In this document: in pieces, positions 7,146 through 14,992 of the stretch | How positions within the stretch are numbered: position 1 is the first letter of the stretch | How the letters are laid out: each line of letters starts with the position of its first letter | Assembly: GCA_031551525.1 (NCBI GenBank) | Contig: JAVBNN010000049.1 | Span: forward strand, 1 to 19,519 | Origin: JAVBNN01 sp031551525 | Lineage (GTDB): Bacteria > Bacillota > Negativicutes > Acidaminococcales > JAISLQ01 | DNA: 19,519 nucleotides | Reading direction: 5' to 3' | Position numbers and translations under genes: made by a program | Notes under the pieces: generated by a model | Seen by the model: the letters and a program-made list of their open reading frames with translations, nothing else | The model's database searches: none | Told to the model about the DNA's origin: nothing

Positions 7146-9641
7146 TTAGTGAAAATTTTGCAAAACTATCTTGGCCAGTTTTATTTTGTTGTTGATACCC
7201 CATTTGGCGTAAATGTTTTGCAGGTTCTTTTTGACTGTCACTTCAGCTATAAAAAGTTCTTTACCGATCTCGTGGTTTGACAGGCCCAGGGCGGCCAATT
7301 CGGCTATCCTGCGCTCCCTGTCGCTCAAAAGTTCGATCGGTTTTGCTTCGTTCTGCGCCATCCGCTGCGCGTCCTGCAGACCACCGGCAATGTTTTGGGC
7401 TGTCATCAGTATTTTTTCTGCGAATTTTCTGTAGTAGAGGTTTTGGGCCGCGCTATTGATGAGCGTCGTTATGTTACCGCTGTTTTCCACAAACGGCATA
7501 ACTATGAGGTCGGGCGCCGCTAGCGCCAGCGCATTTTCCATGGCTTGAGCGGCTTTTTCGCGTTCACCAAAAACCGCGAGGGCCTCGGCCTGATAGATAT
7601 AAAAATAGATATTAGCCAAAAGATTAGAAAATACACCCGCTTTAGCGTGCATCACCGGGAGATTGCCCAATAGTTGGCTGTATTTTTTACTGTTCAAAAG
7701 TATTTTTCCGTAGATGATATTATAAAAAGTTTCACAAATAAAGGGCAGAGTATTTTCCTGTGCCTGGCCGGTTAATATCCAGTCCGGCACTTTATTGTTG
7801 AGGCCGAGGTAAGCGTAGAAAAAACCCCGGCACAGATCGTATGTTCTGATATAGCTGTACATAGCTGTTTTGCTGATAAAATCTTCCATGCGGCCTAGTA
7901 GTTCCTTCCCTGCTGCGAGGTTGCCCTCGAGCAAGGCCAGGCGCATCTGCAAAAACAGGGAACACAGGACTATCGCCACTTGACCGCCTTCTTTGGCGGA
8001 GTAAAAAGCCTGGTGTGCGTATATTTCTGCTTTCTTGAAGTTGCCTGTATTATAAAAGTATTCGGCCTGCATGGCGTATTCAGCGCCCATGCCATGTCCG
8101 CCGGTTATTTTGTAATAATAAGGCAGACATTCGTTCATCTCAGTTACCGCTTCGGCAAGATGGCCGCTTTCCCGGTAAAACAGGCACATGACCGATGGAC
8201 AGTCCATTGTCCACGAACCCTTGTTGGAAAAGAAACCAGACGGTGACTGCAATAGTTCAAAAGCCCTCTGGTGGTGCTCCGACATATCTTTTATTTTGTT
8301 GAATTTGGTAAAACTCAACAGGATTTCCAGTTCTCCGGCCAGTTGGTCTTTGCCGAGGCCGCCGAAGGTCGCGCCGTCTGGTAACGCGGCCAGTAGTTCC
8401 CCTAGTTCCCTACACTCTTTGGTATACAGTTCCATTTGATGGTATGTGAAGAGGTTTATCGCATAAAGCAGTCTGGCCCTCGGATGGCGGTCTTTTATGT
8501 CCTGAGGGCAGGCGCTGAAATATGTGTTGAATTTTTCGACGCTCTCCAGTGCTACCGTGGACAACATAGCTTCGCTCTCAAAAGCCGACAACAGCACTTC
8601 AAACGCCCCTGCCTGGTAAAAATGACTGTAGGCGTAGGTATATTCCCCTGTTTTCAGGTGCCATTTTCCGGCTCTCTGCCAAAGCTCTTTTTTCCAATTA
8701 TCCGGCTGGCGGCCAAAAATACCACGCAAATAGGCGTTTAAGATACTGTGCAGTTGGTAGGTGTCCGTCGCGCCGTTATAGCTGACAAAAGCATTGTCTT
8801 CAAGCAACTTACCGATAAGCCGTGGCGCGTCCGCACCGAAAAAAAACGTGGCTTGCTCCTGGGTGAAGTTATCAAAAACACAGATGGCCAAGAGAAACTC
8901 TTTTAGCTGCTCCGGCAGGGGATCATATACCAACTTTGCCACCAGGCCGTACAGTTTTATCTTTTCCTCAAACTTGCCGTGCTGACGGTAGTTCAAAAGA
9001 CAAAGGTAGAGTGCGCTGAACCAGCCCTCGCTGTACAAGAACAGTTTTTCCGCCTGCTGCGGTCCGATGGGTATGCCGTTGAGCCGATAATATTCGGTTA
9101 TTTCTTCCCGGGACAAAGAAAATTTACTTTTGTCCATGACAAAAGCGTAGCTTTTTAAAAACAACTCGGTTGAATTTTCACCGAATACCGCACGCGATAT
9201 GATGACTACATGCAAGTTATTTATTTCCGCCCTGATGAGCGTTTCTATAAAAACATCCGCTTCTTTGGACTTTAGAAGGTGCCAGTCGTCAAACACCAGA
9301 ACAGTCTTTTTTTTCAGTTCAATCGACTGCAGGATATAAACTGCCTCATCGAGCAATATACTGTCACCTGGAAAACCCAGAGCCTCCAATTTGGAGGCGC
9401 AACAGGCATCCACTTTGCCGATAAGGCGTACTAAACCGTTCCAAAATATTTCCTGTGAACTACCGGTTATCGGTTTCCATAAGACAGGTGTTTTGCAAAG
9501 TTTGATAAACTCCCTTACAACTGTGGTTTTGCCATAACCCATGGGCGCTACTACCACGGTAAGAGGGTACTTGAAAATGTTCTCTAAGGTGTCAAAAGCT
9601 GTTTTTCGTAAATAAAAGACCGTTTGTTGCTGATGTTTCAT
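7146..9641 (-). CDS. MalT/LAL-type LuxR family transcriptional regulator
   Basis: 831 residues from the ATG at 9641; an in-frame TTG at 9665 is an alternative start with a comparable ribosome site. N-terminal P-loop NTPase: Walker A APMGYGKT (32-39) and Walker B VLVFDDWH (114-121), the signal-transduction ATPase layout of MalT. A winged-helix region follows, then a long helical TPR-like sensor region (about 340-760). A LuxR-type HTH closes the protein (771-831: LLSDRERRIAELAALGLSNH onwards, then TVKKNLQNIYAKWG). In the recognition region the usual TVKxH reads TVKKN. Members of this group are ATP-dependent activators that oligomerise when a small inducer binds the TPR part (known). The inducer cannot be told from sequence. 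The gene ends five bases before a dyad and promoter driving the DUF1036-like gene, the obvious candidate target. Confidence 0.93.
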   Translation of the reverse strand: MKHQQQTVFYLRKTAFDTLENIFKYPLTVVVAPMGYGKTTVVREFIKLCKTPVLWKPITGSSQEIFWNGLVRLIGKVDACCASKLEALGFPGDSILLDEAVYILQSIELKKKTVLVFDDWHLLKSKEADVFIETLIRAEINNLHVVIISRAVFGENSTELFLKSYAFVMDKSKFSLSREEITEYYRLNGIPIGPQQAEKLFLYSEGWFSALYLCLLNYRQHGKFEEKIKLYGLVAKLVYDPLPEQLKEFLLAICVFDNFTQEQATFFFGADAPRLIGKLLEDNAFVSYNGATDTYQLHSILNAYLRGIFGRQPDNWKKELWQRAGKWHLKTGEYTYAYSHFYQAGAFEVLLSAFESEAMLSTVALESVEKFNTYFSACPQDIKDRHPRARLLYAINLFTYHQMELYTKECRELGELLAALPDGATFGGLGKDQLAGELEILLSFTKFNKIKDMSEHHQRAFELLQSPSGFFSNKGSWTMDCPSVMCLFYRESGHLAEAVTEMNECLPYYYKITGGHGMGAEYAMQAEYFYNTGNFKKAEIYAHQAFYSAKEGGQVAIVLCSLFLQMRLALLEGNLAAGKELLGRMEDFISKTAMYSYIRTYDLCRGFFYAYLGLNNKVPDWILTGQAQENTLPFICETFYNIIYGKILLNSKKYSQLLGNLPVMHAKAGVFSNLLANIYFYIYQAEALAVFGEREKAAQAMENALALAAPDLIVMPFVENSGNITTLINSAAQNLYYRKFAEKILMTAQNIAGGLQDAQRMAQNEAKPIELLSDRERRIAELAALGLSNHEIGKELFIAEVTVKKNLQNIYAKWGINNKIKLAKIVLQNFH

Positions 9642-9720
9642 AAGTAGAGTCCCATTTTCTGGCAAGGCTTTCGGCCTTTCCGGTTATTGCGTAAAAGGGT
9701 TCACGTAAGTATTTGTTAAT

Positions 9721-9726
9721 ATTGTA
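9721..9726 (-). promoter_or_regulatory. Possible -10 box of the LuxR-type regulator gene
   Basis: The minus strand reads TACAAT, one mismatch from consensus, about 80 bases before the ATG at 9641. The -35 match at normal spacing (TTATGA) is poor. The 145-base gap (9666-9810) otherwise holds only a short AAGGC/GCCTT hairpin at 9664-9678 over the alternative TTG start, and no clear terminator for the CYTH-CHAD gene. Confidence 0.35.
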
Positions 9727-9810
9727 GCACAACCATGCTGCGGTCATAAATTTTGCGGCCGATAAAAATGCTCCACAAAAATGAAAATTGCTTGCCGTAG
9801 CGCCAGTCTG

Positions 9811-11355
9811 TCAATCTCCCAGCGCCTCTATATTTCCCTCCAGGCGTTTACGTAGTTTGTCACGATATTTTTGCAAGTCGGATAAATATTTTTCCGCCTG
9901 TCCGTTTTTTTTCTTTTCCTCGCTTTTGAGTAGCCAGCCGTATAGTATTCCTGCGTCACGGTAAAGCAACCGGCCGCCCGATGCTTTAAACAGGGAAAAT
10001 ATGCGCTGTCCAGTCTTTTCCGCGACTTGCTCCCGTAGCAGACTGTCATGCAGTTCTTCCGCGGCTTTTTCTACTTTGCGAAGGTCTTTGGGGAGTTCTT
10101 TGCCGATAAGCCCCAGCCCGTGAAGCAGTTTACCGGTCTCGCCAAGAAGAGCCGGCAGGTGTTTTTTGTATTCCCCGCTTACCCTTTGCCAGTGTTGCAA
10201 AAGTTCATCGAGGCATTCCAATGTGCGCTGACGAAAGAAGTCTTCCCGGTCAGGTTGTACCTCGTCCAGCCAGGGTTGGCGTTCGAGCCAGGCCCACAGG
10301 GAAAAGAGCACTGCGGCAGAATGGTTCGGGCAATGCGTAGCCTGCTGTTTTTCCTTCAAAAGGTCTGTCCAGGTAGCTGTTGACTGCACACCGCGCATTT
10401 TAGCGCTTAGGCGCTGCCACTCGCCTACCAACGCGCCAATATCAGCCGCCGCTGAAAACCCGTCCGCCAGGGCATGTAAAAACCCCTTCCGCCGGTCGCA
10501 CTCCGGGGCCGGAAACAGCGGCAGTAAAAAGTCGAGCGCGTTTTGCAACTCTATAGTCTTTTCCGTCAGTTCAGCCAGAAGGCTGCTTTTTTCGTGCGCT
10601 ACCGCCGTTTCGGAGAGCAAAAAGAGCATATTTCCTATTTTTTCCTTGAGCAGTTTTAATAAAAAATCTTTCAGCGGCTGCTCGCTGTCAGTGCGTCCGG
10701 CACCGTTGTCTTTCAGTAAGGCGCCCTCGCCTATTAGCTGGCAGCCCCGGTAATATTTGCTTTTATGCTCTATATAGAGGGTCTCTTCTCCCGCCAGTTG
10801 TGCGATAAAGCCCAGCAGATCGGCCCGGCTGCCTTCGATTATTTCAAACTCCACTTCATCGACCGCCAGCGTCTTGTCGCCAGCGATGATGTGCCCATGA
10901 TCGATAGCCGCTTCTATCCTGGTTTGGGCGCTGACCACCAGTTCAAACTGCTGGCGTACCACCGCCACGGTAAACAGTTTTTCCAGCCGCTCTTTGCCTA
11001 CCAGTTTCGGCAAATCAAGTAAAAAATTTATCCCGGAAAATCCGTCTATTTTAGGTTTTTCATCCAACAGAGGAACGTTGTACTCCAGCCGTTCGGACAG
11101 GCCGCCGCTGTTACTGCTTTCCATCTTTACAGTCGCTACATAGCCGTCCGGCTCCCGGCGCACGCGGTAGATAGCGCCCGCTTTGGCCAGGCGCCGCTTT
11201 GGCGTATCATAGTAGCAGGCTTCCATTTCTTTCGTACGTTCGCTACCCGCCACGAGGCACTCACGTACCAGCGGCAGACCAGCCAGCCGCTCCAGTATAT
11301 CAGGAGAAGCCGCGACCAGTTTTATTTCCGTTTCTATATTGTCCGCTCTGTTCAT
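9811..11355 (-). CDS. CYTH-CHAD domain protein (triphosphate tunnel family)
   Basis: 514 residues. The CYTH domain (about 1-205) has the signature ETEIK (E8, E10, K12), YYDTP (48-52), the basic strand YRVRRE (63-68), TVK (75-77), a DEVEFE strand (166-171) and EHKSKYYRG (196-204). The charged residues lining the triphosphate tunnel are kept, so tripolyphosphatase or related metal-dependent activity is plausible. The C-terminal part (about 225-510) is a helical CHAD-like domain. CHAD domains normally bind polyphosphate through conserved His/Arg/Lys. Here the first helical repeat (around 250-282) lacks the usual His-x-x-Arg and Arg-Arg positions, while the later repeat keeps LRKVEKAAEELH. It lies 18 bases after the 82-residue gene at the end of the sugar-transfer cassette. 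No clear terminator follows. Confidence 0.88.
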   Translation of the reverse strand: MNRADNIETEIKLVAASPDILERLAGLPLVRECLVAGSERTKEMEACYYDTPKRRLAKAGAIYRVRREPDGYVATVKMESSNSGGLSERLEYNVPLLDEKPKIDGFSGINFLLDLPKLVGKERLEKLFTVAVVRQQFELVVSAQTRIEAAIDHGHIIAGDKTLAVDEVEFEIIEGSRADLLGFIAQLAGEETLYIEHKSKYYRGCQLIGEGALLKDNGAGRTDSEQPLKDFLLKLLKEKIGNMLFLLSETAVAHEKSSLLAELTEKTIELQNALDFLLPLFPAPECDRRKGFLHALADGFSAAADIGALVGEWQRLSAKMRGVQSTATWTDLLKEKQQATHCPNHSAAVLFSLWAWLERQPWLDEVQPDREDFFRQRTLECLDELLQHWQRVSGEYKKHLPALLGETGKLLHGLGLIGKELPKDLRKVEKAAEELHDSLLREQVAEKTGQRIFSLFKASGGRLLYRDAGILYGWLLKSEEKKKNGQAEKYLSDLQKYRDKLRKRLEGNIEALGD

Positions 11356-11373
11356 AGTAACACCAGCCTTATC

Positions 11374-11622
11374 CTAATTGCCGCTCACATTGGTGAAAAC
11401 GACCGACGCACTGCCAACCGGATAGACCGTTGGCTCAAGTTCCCGGAGGTCTTCTATCCGCCAGCCTTCTTCTTTTTTTGCCAATAGCGAGAGAGCACCG
11501 TCCATGTTTTCCGCCAGCACGATCGCAACCGCGTCAGTGTAAAAATGCTGCTGGACACAGGGTTCGTTGATCATGCTGAAACTGTGGAATTTTCTGTTAT
11601 GACGCCATACATATAGGTTCAT
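11374..11622 (-). CDS. 82-residue protein of unknown function coupled to the ArnT-like gene
   Basis: 82 residues whose ATG overlaps the stop of the ArnT-like gene (ATGA), so it is almost certainly translated by coupling. No signal peptide or membrane segment. The sequence opens with a basic, aromatic strand (MNLYVWRHNRKFHSFSM), then INEPCVQQHFYTDAVAIVLAEN, then a short charged helix, and ends in a beta-like segment. It looks like a small cytosolic alpha/beta fold. Codon use and position support a real gene. I do not recognise the family; the tight coupling suggests it works with, or is made alongside, the glycosyltransferase or the CYTH-CHAD protein that follows. Confidence 0.7.
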   Translation of the reverse strand: MNLYVWRHNRKFHSFSMINEPCVQQHFYTDAVAIVLAENMDGALSLLAKKEEGWRIEDLRELEPTVYPVGSASVVFTNVSGN

Positions 11623-13040
11623 TTAAATACCGCCTCCAATGGCTGGGCTGTTTTATAAACAAAAAATCTTCTGTTGACGCCGCCCTCTTGATATAATATA
11701 TCCTCCTGCCGTTCTACTTTTGCATAGTAGCGCGAGAGGTCGTCCTTTTCATCATAACGGCCCACGTAAAAGCCTTCTTTGGGTAGTTCTTTGCCTTGCT
11801 GCCAGTAGTTATACATAGATACCCGCGGCGCACTGAGCACCCAAACCGGCGAAGGTTGCGGCAAATAATAGGCCGCCAGGGAAGCCGGCCCGTAGTTGTC
11901 GCCCAAAAAAGCTACTCCCGGGGGCAAATGCAGTTTGGCAAAAATCTGTGGTTCGCCTTTGAACTGATTGGTTAGCACTGCCTTGGCAGGCAGGAAAGGG
12001 AAAAGCCCCGGCGCTTTCAGCAACAAAACGATGAATATGGAAAAAGTTAAAGAAACTATTTTCCAGCGCCGCCAGTCACGGCTCGCTGCCCACCAGGAAA
12101 GAAGCGCCAATCCTGATGCGTAAGCAGGAATAGGCCAGTTAGCTGCCGCCCGTTTGAACATAGCCGCATGGCAGAAAAAGATGAGTGGAAAAACGCACGG
12201 CCAGAAAAAGAAGCTTAGTTTATCGTCATAGAGGTTATCAGACAAAAAACGGAACAATGCGTACAGCAACCCCAAAAACACCAGTGGGCTCAACACTCCG
12301 GCCTGTCCGCCGATAAATTCCCAAAAATAGGTAGCGTTAAAGACCTTTTCCTCCGCTATGCCGTGCTTGAATTGAAAGAGAAAAGAGACCCAACTGTTCT
12401 GCCAGTTCCACCATAAAACAGGCAAGAAGACTGCCGTGGCTGCCAGTATGGCGGCAAGCATCCTGCCGGAAAAGAGCAGCGCACGTTTTCGCGAAAAGGC
12501 TACTGCCAATACCAGCGAGGGAAAGAGCAGCACGGCAGTATATTTAGACAAAAGCGCACAGCCGAAGAGTATTCCGGCAGCCAGCCACCACCCCCAGGCC
12601 TTGCCGTCCCCCGTGCGGGGGAATACGGCCCGCCAGGCCGCATACAGGCTGAGCGTCCAAAAAAGCGCCAGCGGGGCGTCCGGGGTAGCCAGCAAAAAAC
12701 CGATATGTACTATGGGCAAAAATGTATAAAGTAAAAGTAGGGTGTCAGCCGCCGCCTGCCCGAATGCTTCATGGGTCAGGCGCCAAACGGCCATACCGGA
12801 GACGGTCATACAAAAAAGCGGAACCAGGCGCAAAACAAATACACTTTCGCCAAAATGTCCGGCCAGCCACAAGAGCCAGGCGATCATCGGCGGGTGATCG
12901 AAATACGACAAGGCCAGATGTTTGCTCCACTGCCAGTAATAGGCCTCGTCGTAATGTAGTGGCAATGTGTTGCTATAAAGGGCGTTTAAAAAAACAACGG
13001 TCAAAAACAATGCCGTTGTTCTGTTCATATATTTCATCAT
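11619..13040 (-). CDS. ArnT-like GT39-family polyprenyl-phosphate sugar transferase
   Basis: 473 residues from the ATG at 13040, which overlaps the stop of the GT2 gene by four bases (ATGA). An upstream in-frame start inside the GT2 gene is not needed. Polytopic membrane protein with roughly ten or more hydrophobic segments. It carries the GT-C signature HYDEAYYWQWSKHLALSYFD (29-48), with catalytic-type Asp31-Glu32 in the first periplasmic loop, followed by HPP (49-51). The hydrophilic C-terminal part (about 365-473) faces outward. The family moves a sugar from undecaprenyl phosphate onto lipid A, another glycan or protein on the outer face of the inner membrane. The sugar and acceptor cannot be read from sequence. 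Preceded by GT2 and GtrA, it completes a donor-flip-transfer set. Confidence 0.92.
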   Translation of the reverse strand: MMKYMNRTTALFLTVVFLNALYSNTLPLHYDEAYYWQWSKHLALSYFDHPPMIAWLLWLAGHFGESVFVLRLVPLFCMTVSGMAVWRLTHEAFGQAAADTLLLLYTFLPIVHIGFLLATPDAPLALFWTLSLYAAWRAVFPRTGDGKAWGWWLAAGILFGCALLSKYTAVLLFPSLVLAVAFSRKRALLFSGRMLAAILAATAVFLPVLWWNWQNSWVSFLFQFKHGIAEEKVFNATYFWEFIGGQAGVLSPLVFLGLLYALFRFLSDNLYDDKLSFFFWPCVFPLIFFCHAAMFKRAAANWPIPAYASGLALLSWWAASRDWRRWKIVSLTFSIFIVLLLKAPGLFPFLPAKAVLTNQFKGEPQIFAKLHLPPGVAFLGDNYGPASLAAYYLPQPSPVWVLSAPRVSMYNYWQQGKELPKEGFYVGRYDEKDDLSRYYAKVERQEDILYQEGGVNRRFFVYKTAQPLEAVFK

Positions 13041-13744
13041 CGGGCGCCGCCCAGCCGCAAGCGCCATACCATGAGCACCGCTTCCAAAAATATTTTTTTA
13101 CTCATTTTAGATGCGCCCATTGTGCGGTCTTCGAAGATGATGGGTATTTCCTTGATTATAAAGCTTTTTTGGAGCATTTTATAGGTAAGTTCTATTTGGA
13201 AAGAATAGCCATTGGATTTTATTTTGTCAAGATCTATCGATGCTAGAGCAGTTCTGCGAAAACACTTAAAACCGCCGGTCAAATCCTGCACGCCTAGCCC
13301 CAGTATGCTGCGTGCGTAAAGACTGCCTCCCCGGCTGATAAGTTTTCGGATAAAACCCCAGTTTTTCACTCCACCACCTGCTATATAACGGCTACCCAGC
13401 ACCAGATCGGCCCCTTCTTCGAGCGCTCGCTTAAAATCCGGCAGATAGGCCGGGTTGTGCGAAAAATCGGCGTCCATCTCGAATATTGCTTCATAATCAC
13501 GTTTGAGTGCCCAGCGAAAGCCTTCTATGTAAGCGGTGCCAAGGCCAAGCTTGCCCGCGCGTTTGAGTAAAAACAACCGCCCGGGGAAATCCCCAGCCAT
13601 CATGGCACTGACCGCGTCCGCCGTACCGTCCGGCGAGTTGTCATCGACGACCAGCACATGCAGCCAGTCGTAATAGAGCACTTGGCGGACTATTTCTTTT
13701 ATGTTGGAAAGTTCGTTGTAAGTGGGAATGATTGCCAACAGCAT
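13037..13744 (-). CDS. GT2 polyprenyl-phosphate sugar synthase (DPM1-like, soluble)
   Basis: 235 residues from the ATG at 13744 (begins MLLAIIPTYNEL). A longer reading would run back into gtrA and has no good start. GT-A fold: PTYNE (7-11), metal/nucleotide DD at 34-35 in VVDDNSPDGT, KLGLGTAY (65-72), the DAD motif (91-93) in DADFSHNP, GSRY (117-120) and QIE (183-185). It would transfer mannose, glucose or a related sugar from a nucleotide donor to polyprenyl phosphate on the cytosolic face. It lacks the C-terminal membrane helices of the GtrB/DPMS type with anchor, so it resembles the soluble DPM1 form and probably associates with the membrane through partners. The stop overlaps the start of the ArnT-like gene. 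The nearest strong ribosome site (AAGGAG, end of gtrA) is 16 bases away, suggesting coupling. Confidence 0.92.
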   Translation of the reverse strand: MLLAIIPTYNELSNIKEIVRQVLYYDWLHVLVVDDNSPDGTADAVSAMMAGDFPGRLFLLKRAGKLGLGTAYIEGFRWALKRDYEAIFEMDADFSHNPAYLPDFKRALEEGADLVLGSRYIAGGGVKNWGFIRKLISRGGSLYARSILGLGVQDLTGGFKCFRRTALASIDLDKIKSNGYSFQIELTYKMLQKSFIIKEIPIIFEDRTMGASKMSKKIFLEAVLMVWRLRLGGAR

Positions 13745-13757
13745 CGCTTTGTTACCA

Positions 13758-14147
13758 CTACTCCTTTTTTGCGCCAAAAGTGATGATATTTTGACCGAAG
13801 AAGTTCGCCACACTCATGACCAATATGGATGTAATTTGGGCCATTTGATGGGGCCATTCGCACTTTTCCACCAACAGCACCAATATGAAGAGGTTGCCCA
13901 AAAGACACGCTGCGCTGATAACAAAAAAACTGGCATAACGTCCTTTCAGGGAAGATTTTTCCCCGCAGCGGTCTTTAAATGTCCAGCTATTGTTCCAAAA
14001 AAAATTATTGCTGACTGCTGCCAAAAAAGCTATCACAGCCGCCAAAACATAATAAAAACCCTTTTGGTCGAGCAGGCTGAACACCGCCATATTGACAAAT
14101 ACCCCTGAAAATCCTACTAGGCAAAATTTCAAAAAACGAACGGTCAA
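13758..14147 (-). CDS. GtrA-like membrane protein (putative polyprenyl-phosphate sugar flippase)
   Basis: 129 residues with four hydrophobic segments (about 8-26, 32-50, 70-92, 98-118), the usual GtrA size and topology. It begins RFLKFCLVGFSGVFVNM and has the conserved NNFFWNNSWTFKD after helix 2. The start is a TTG at 14147 with AGGAG 8 bases upstream; there is no better ATG. GtrA proteins are proposed to flip undecaprenyl-phosphate-linked sugars across the inner membrane, working with a GT2 synthase and a GT-C transferase (known), which are the next two genes. First gene of the operon, with an extended -10 promoter about 40 bases upstream. Confidence 0.9.
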   Translation of the reverse strand: MTVRFLKFCLVGFSGVFVNMAVFSLLDQKGFYYVLAAVIAFLAAVSNNFFWNNSWTFKDRCGEKSSLKGRYASFFVISAACLLGNLFILVLLVEKCEWPHQMAQITSILVMSVANFFGQNIITFGAKKE

Positions 14148-14184
14148 AAAAGTGGCTCCTTTGGCAAAATTTTTAACAGAAAAT

Positions 14185-14193
14185 ATTATACCA
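14185..14193 (-). promoter_or_regulatory. Extended -10 promoter of the gtrA operon
   Basis: Minus strand TGGTATAAT: a perfect -10 box with an upstream TG. The predicted start near 14178 gives a leader of about 31 bases to the TTG start at 14147. The -35 region is poor, as expected of extended -10 promoters. It lies in the 69-base gap after the ThiF-like gene. Confidence 0.6.
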
Positions 14194-14216
14194 TAAAGTA
14201 CCGGCTATTGAGAAAA

Positions 14217-14894
14217 TCAACTGCGCAGTTCAAATATATTGCGCCCCAAATCAAAAAATAACGTCTTATCTGTTAGAGTACGCCCGGCATGTGTCAAAAT
14301 TTTGGCTGTTTCCTGTACCTGTAGGCTGGTGATAAGCCCGGTCGGCGCGGGCAGCTTTATTCCTTCAAAGGCGGTGAGTCCGGCCTCTTGGCAGATATGT
14401 TCATATAAAACACCTGGTTCCATTCCGCAACCCGGCAATACAACCGCCACCTGCCCCATCGTACCGGCCAGCACGGTGGTCACTAAAGGCACCCCTTCGC
14501 CAGCACAGGCTTTAAAGAGTATCATCTTGCTGGAGAAGTCGTCGAGGCAATCAAGAACCACATCGCTGCCCCGTACAAGATCATAGCAGTTGTCTTCGTC
14601 CAAAAAAACGGGCAAAGGTTCACCTAACACCCGCTCGTTCATGCCCACTATCCAGCGGTTGGCGGCCAGCACTTTAGTCTGGCCGAGGTTTCCCTTGGTA
14701 GCAAATACTTCCCGCCCCAAACCGCTTTTTTGCACATAAGCGCCGTCTACCATCCTAATGCGCCCAACGCCCATAAGGGCCAGCATCTGAACAGCAAAAC
14801 CGCCCTCACCACCTACTCCTATCACCGTAACACGCGAACCCGAAAGTTTTTTCCAGCCTTCGAGGTATGATACATTATGTTCGTGGCTCTGCAT
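14217..14894 (-). CDS. ThiF/MoeB/HesA-family E1-like adenylating enzyme (solitary)
   Basis: 225 residues. Rossmann ATP-binding signature VIGVGGEGG (24-32), the acidic strand end D50, a GLGREVF segment (58-64) where MoeB and ThiF have NLxRQ, K74, and DCLDD (115-119) matching the Mg-binding DCTDN of MoeB. Near the C-terminus is the family stretch GLITSLQVQETAKIL (186-200). The arginine, lysine and aspartate needed for adenylation are kept; the Asn is replaced by Gly58. The zinc-binding CxxC pairs of MoeB and ThiF are missing (only C156 and C168). No ubiquitin-like partner or cysteine desulfurase is adjacent. It could instead be a TcdA-like tRNA cyclase relative or another sulfur carrier activator; the exact subfamily is uncertain. 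Own promoter and good GGAGGGG site. Confidence 0.8.
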   Translation of the reverse strand: MQSHEHNVSYLEGWKKLSGSRVTVIGVGGEGGFAVQMLALMGVGRIRMVDGAYVQKSGLGREVFATKGNLGQTKVLAANRWIVGMNERVLGEPLPVFLDEDNCYDLVRGSDVVLDCLDDFSSKMILFKACAGEGVPLVTTVLAGTMGQVAVVLPGCGMEPGVLYEHICQEAGLTAFEGIKLPAPTGLITSLQVQETAKILTHAGRTLTDKTLFFDLGRNIFELRS

Positions 14895-14923
14895 GGTTTC
14901 CCCTCCGTTATCATCCTAGAACT

Positions 14924-14929
14924 ATTATA
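14924..14929 (-). promoter_or_regulatory. Putative promoter of the ThiF-like gene
   Basis: Perfect TATAAT on the minus strand, with start predicted near 14917, 23 bases before the ATG at 14894. The -35 match is weak (TAGATT at 17-base spacing). It follows the lysS terminator, so the gene needs a promoter here. Confidence 0.5.
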
Positions 14930-14956
14930 CACCAAAACGCTGCATAAATCTAAAAA

Positions 14957-14980
14957 CCGCCCGGACAATTCTCCGGGCGG
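14957..14980 (-). terminator. Rho-independent terminator of greA-lysS
   Basis: Nine-base-pair GC-rich stem (CCGCCCGGA / TCCGGGCGG), six-base loop, then TTTTTA on the minus strand. It begins 12 bases beyond the lysS stop. Confidence 0.92.
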
Positions 14981-14992
14981 CCAAATAATAGT

